Positions 14,412 to 15,179 of a stretch of DNA of 15,179 bases are shown one piece after another. The position numbers and the translations under genes are program-made. Position 1 is the stretch's first letter. Each line of letters opens with the position of its first letter. This DNA is from Eubacterium sp. AF22-8LB (lineage in GTDB: Bacteria; Bacillota_I; Bacilli_A; Erysipelotrichales; Erysipelotrichaceae). The stretch lies in contig NZ_QRVI01000037.1 of the NCBI RefSeq assembly GCF_003458715.1, positions 1-15,179 on the forward strand, in the 5' to 3' direction. Below the pieces are notes generated by a model, which saw nothing but the letters and a program-made list of their open reading frames with translations, was not told where the DNA came from and ran no database searches.

Positions 14412-14841
14412 ATAATTGTGCGATTTTTTCTAATTGTTCTTGATCGGTTTTTGAGAAATTCGCATATTCAAAGGAATCAATATCTAGGATGGCAAGGTTC
14501 TTGTCATCCTTTTTTATAGGAATACATATTTCTGAATTGCTGGCACAATCACAGGCAATATGACCCGGAAATTGATGTACATCGAGTACAAGCTGTGTTG
14601 TTGAAGTAGATGCACATGTTCCTACAACACCTTTGCCGTATGGAATTCTTGTACAGGCTACTTTACCTTGGAAAGGACCTAAGGTACATTCTTGTTTTGT
14701 GTCGTCGCAAATATAGAAACCTAACCAGTTGATATGGTTCATTTCATGATACAGTAAGGCAATACAATTAGAAATGTTTGCGATGTTTGGAAGGGTTGGA
14801 TCTATTAAAGATCGACATTGTTCATATAATAATTCATTCAT
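14395..14841 (-). CDS. msrC: Free methionine-(R)-sulfoxide reductase, GAF domain
   Basis: This 148-residue, single-GAF-domain protein is of the fRMsr/YebR type, which reduces free methionine-(R)-sulfoxide. Hallmarks are INWLGFYICDD, TLGPFQGKVACTRIPYGKG, DVHQFPGHIACDCASNSEI and AILDIDSFEYANFSKTD. Cys97 in HIACD is the expected catalytic residue and Cys63 in KVACTRI the resolving one. The third conserved Cys, in GVCGTA of relatives, is Val here (GVVGTC), with a Cys three residues later. The ATG at 14841 is chosen because GGTGAT precedes it. An in-frame ATG at 14853 has no ribosome binding site. The gene converges on the AAC(3)-like gene with a 17-bp overlap of coding ends and no terminator between them. 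Confidence 0.9.
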   Translation of the reverse strand: MNELLYEQCRSLIDPTLPNIANISNCIALLYHEMNHINWLGFYICDDTKQECTLGPFQGKVACTRIPYGKGVVGTCASTSTTQLVLDVHQFPGHIACDCASNSEICIPIKKDDKNLAILDIDSFEYANFSKTDQEQLEKIAQLFIELF

Positions 14842-14868
14842 TTTTATCACCATGTTTATTTTAATGGA

Positions 14869-14891
14869 TTTGATGGAAATTTTCTATCAAA
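14869..14891. promoter_or_regulatory. 23-bp palindrome, candidate operator upstream of msrC
   Basis: TTTGATGGAAA (14869-14879), a central T, and TTTCTATCAAA (14881-14891) form a palindrome in which 10 of 11 base pairs are symmetric. It begins 27 bp upstream of the msrC start, in its promoter zone, and also lies upstream of the rightward promoter at 14909. It looks like a dimeric repressor site. I do not recognise a known regulator consensus. Confidence 0.5.
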
Positions 14892-14908
14892 AATAATGCT
14901 TTTTCATA

Positions 14909-14937
14909 TTGAAAAAAGTGTTAAATTTCAGTAAACT
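14909..14937 (+). promoter_or_regulatory. Promoter for the candidate small RNA
   Basis: TTGAAA (14909-14914) and TAAACT (14932-14937) are 17 bp apart. Transcription would start near 14944 and run into the terminator at about 15118. Confidence 0.6.
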
Positions 14938-14943
14938 AAAGGT

Positions 14944-15118
14944 GTAGATAAAGCTAAATTAAAGGGCTTTATGAATTTGTTTGAAATACTTGAAAACTTG
15001 TAAGAATAACAAGCAATACATGATAGCGCGAATCAATATAGTATGCAAAACAAATTTCTTTGGAGAAGAAGATTTTAGTAGGTTTGACGGAGCTGAATGA
15101 ATCTTCTTTTCTTTTTTT
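14944..15118 (+). ncRNA. Candidate structured small RNA or leader, about 170 nt, function unknown
   Basis: The stretch lies between a promoter and a terminator and has no convincing coding frame. Hairpins visible by eye are AAAGC (14950-14954)/GCTTT (14966-14970), CTTGT (14997-15001)/ACAAG (15009-15013), and a longer one from 15013 to 15046. The last pairs GCAATAC with GTATGC (one bulged A) and TGAT with ATCA around an AGCGCGA loop. The terminator hairpin follows. I do not recognise 6S RNA, a T-box or a named riboswitch. It may be a free small RNA, since a second strong promoter starts just downstream. It may also be the leader of the gene beyond the window. Confidence 0.4.
15064..15118 (+). 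terminator. Terminator of the candidate small RNA
   Basis: AAGAAGATT (15066-15074) pairs with AATCTTCTT (15100-15108). Two weaker outer pairs and an inner TTAG/CTGA helix extend the stem. TTTTCTTTTTTT follows. Confidence 0.75.
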
Positions 15119-15169
15119 AAAAATTTTTTTAAAAAAGGGGTTTACAAAGAATAAAGTATTTGGTAATAT
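15112..15169 (+). promoter_or_regulatory. Strong promoter with A/T-tract UP element, reading out of the window
   Basis: TTTACA (15141-15146) and TAATAT (15164-15169) are separated by 17 bp. Alternating runs lie immediately upstream: seven T, five A, seven T and six A (15112-15136). That fits an UP element bound by the RNA polymerase alpha subunit. The gene it drives begins beyond the right edge; transcription would start near 15176. Confidence 0.7.
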
Positions 15170-15179
15170 AGATGAGCAC

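Noticed and set aside
14842..14853. Upstream msrC start at 14853
   Set aside because: No ribosome binding site ahead of it, whereas GGTGAT lies just before the ATG at 14841.
14971..15003. Ten-codon frame (MNLFEILENL) with AAAGGG four bases upstream, inside the candidate small RNA
   Set aside because: It could be a leader peptide, but it is very short, has no run of regulatory codons, and its ribosome binding site lies in a hairpin. It is not supported enough to list as a gene.
15020..15100. 26-codon frame from ATG at 15020, ending inside the terminator stem
   Set aside because: No ribosome binding site, and the frame follows hairpin-forming sequence. It is most likely chance.
1..15179. CRISPR arrays, insertion sequences, tRNA or rRNA genes, phage genes
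   Set aside because: I saw no regularly spaced repeats, transposase-like proteins, tRNA cloverleaf sequences, rRNA signatures or phage proteins in the window.

Overview
The window is AT-rich DNA from a low-GC Gram-positive bacterium (Bacillota). AGGAGG-type ribosome binding sites, a phenylalanine T-box riboswitch before pheST, a DeoD/DeoB purine salvage pair, PTS sugar genes and glpK all fit this. The style resembles the Erysipelotrichia or related clostridial/mollicute-like Firmicutes, but the sequence alone does not fix the genus. Nothing in it looks like a phage, an insertion sequence or a CRISPR array. Most genes are housekeeping or sugar-catabolic.

Layout. (1) Positions 1-4302 hold a PTS sugar operon on the + strand. 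It contains the 3' part of a PRD/EIIB/EIIA transcription regulator, a GH4 6-phospho-alpha-glucosidase, a lactose/cellobiose-type EIIB, the matching EIIA, and two tandem paralogous ~200-residue proteins. These two resemble the C-terminal region of the RarA/MgsA AAA+ ATPase without its motor. A clear intrinsic terminator closes the operon. No EIIC permease gene is present, so it must lie upstream or elsewhere. (2) Positions 4315-6212 hold deoD and deoB (purine nucleoside phosphorylase and phosphopentomutase), overlapping by ATGA. (3) Positions 6196-7642 hold a MATE-family efflux transporter with its own promoter and a short structured leader. In that leader two interleaved helices compete, and one of them masks the ribosome binding site. 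(4) An rRNA methyltransferase of the SpoU/TrmH family lies on the - strand (7634-8368) and converges on the MATE gene at a bidirectional terminator. (5) Positions 8393-12135 hold a promoter, a Phe-specific T-box leader, pheS, pheT and a terminator. (6) Positions 12147-14411 hold glpK and a divergent AAC(3)-like acetyltransferase gene, with a palindrome over the glpK -35 box. (7) A free methionine-(R)-sulfoxide reductase gene lies on the - strand (14395-14841) with a near-perfect 23-bp palindrome upstream. (8) Positions 14854-15179 have no convincing protein gene. They hold a promoter, about 170 nt of structured transcript ending in a terminator (a possible small RNA), and then a strong promoter with A/T tracts firing out of the window.

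How the genes work together. The first operon would take up a phosphorylated disaccharide through the PTS, cleave it with the NAD/Mn-dependent GH4 enzyme, and be controlled by PTS phosphorylation of the regulator. The deo pair salvages nucleosides into the pentose phosphate pool. glpK makes glycerol 3-phosphate and keeps the histidine that HPr phosphorylates in low-GC Gram-positives, so it too is tied to PTS state.

The least explained features are the RarA-C-like doublet inside a PTS operon, the MATE leader RNA, and the candidate small RNA near the right end.
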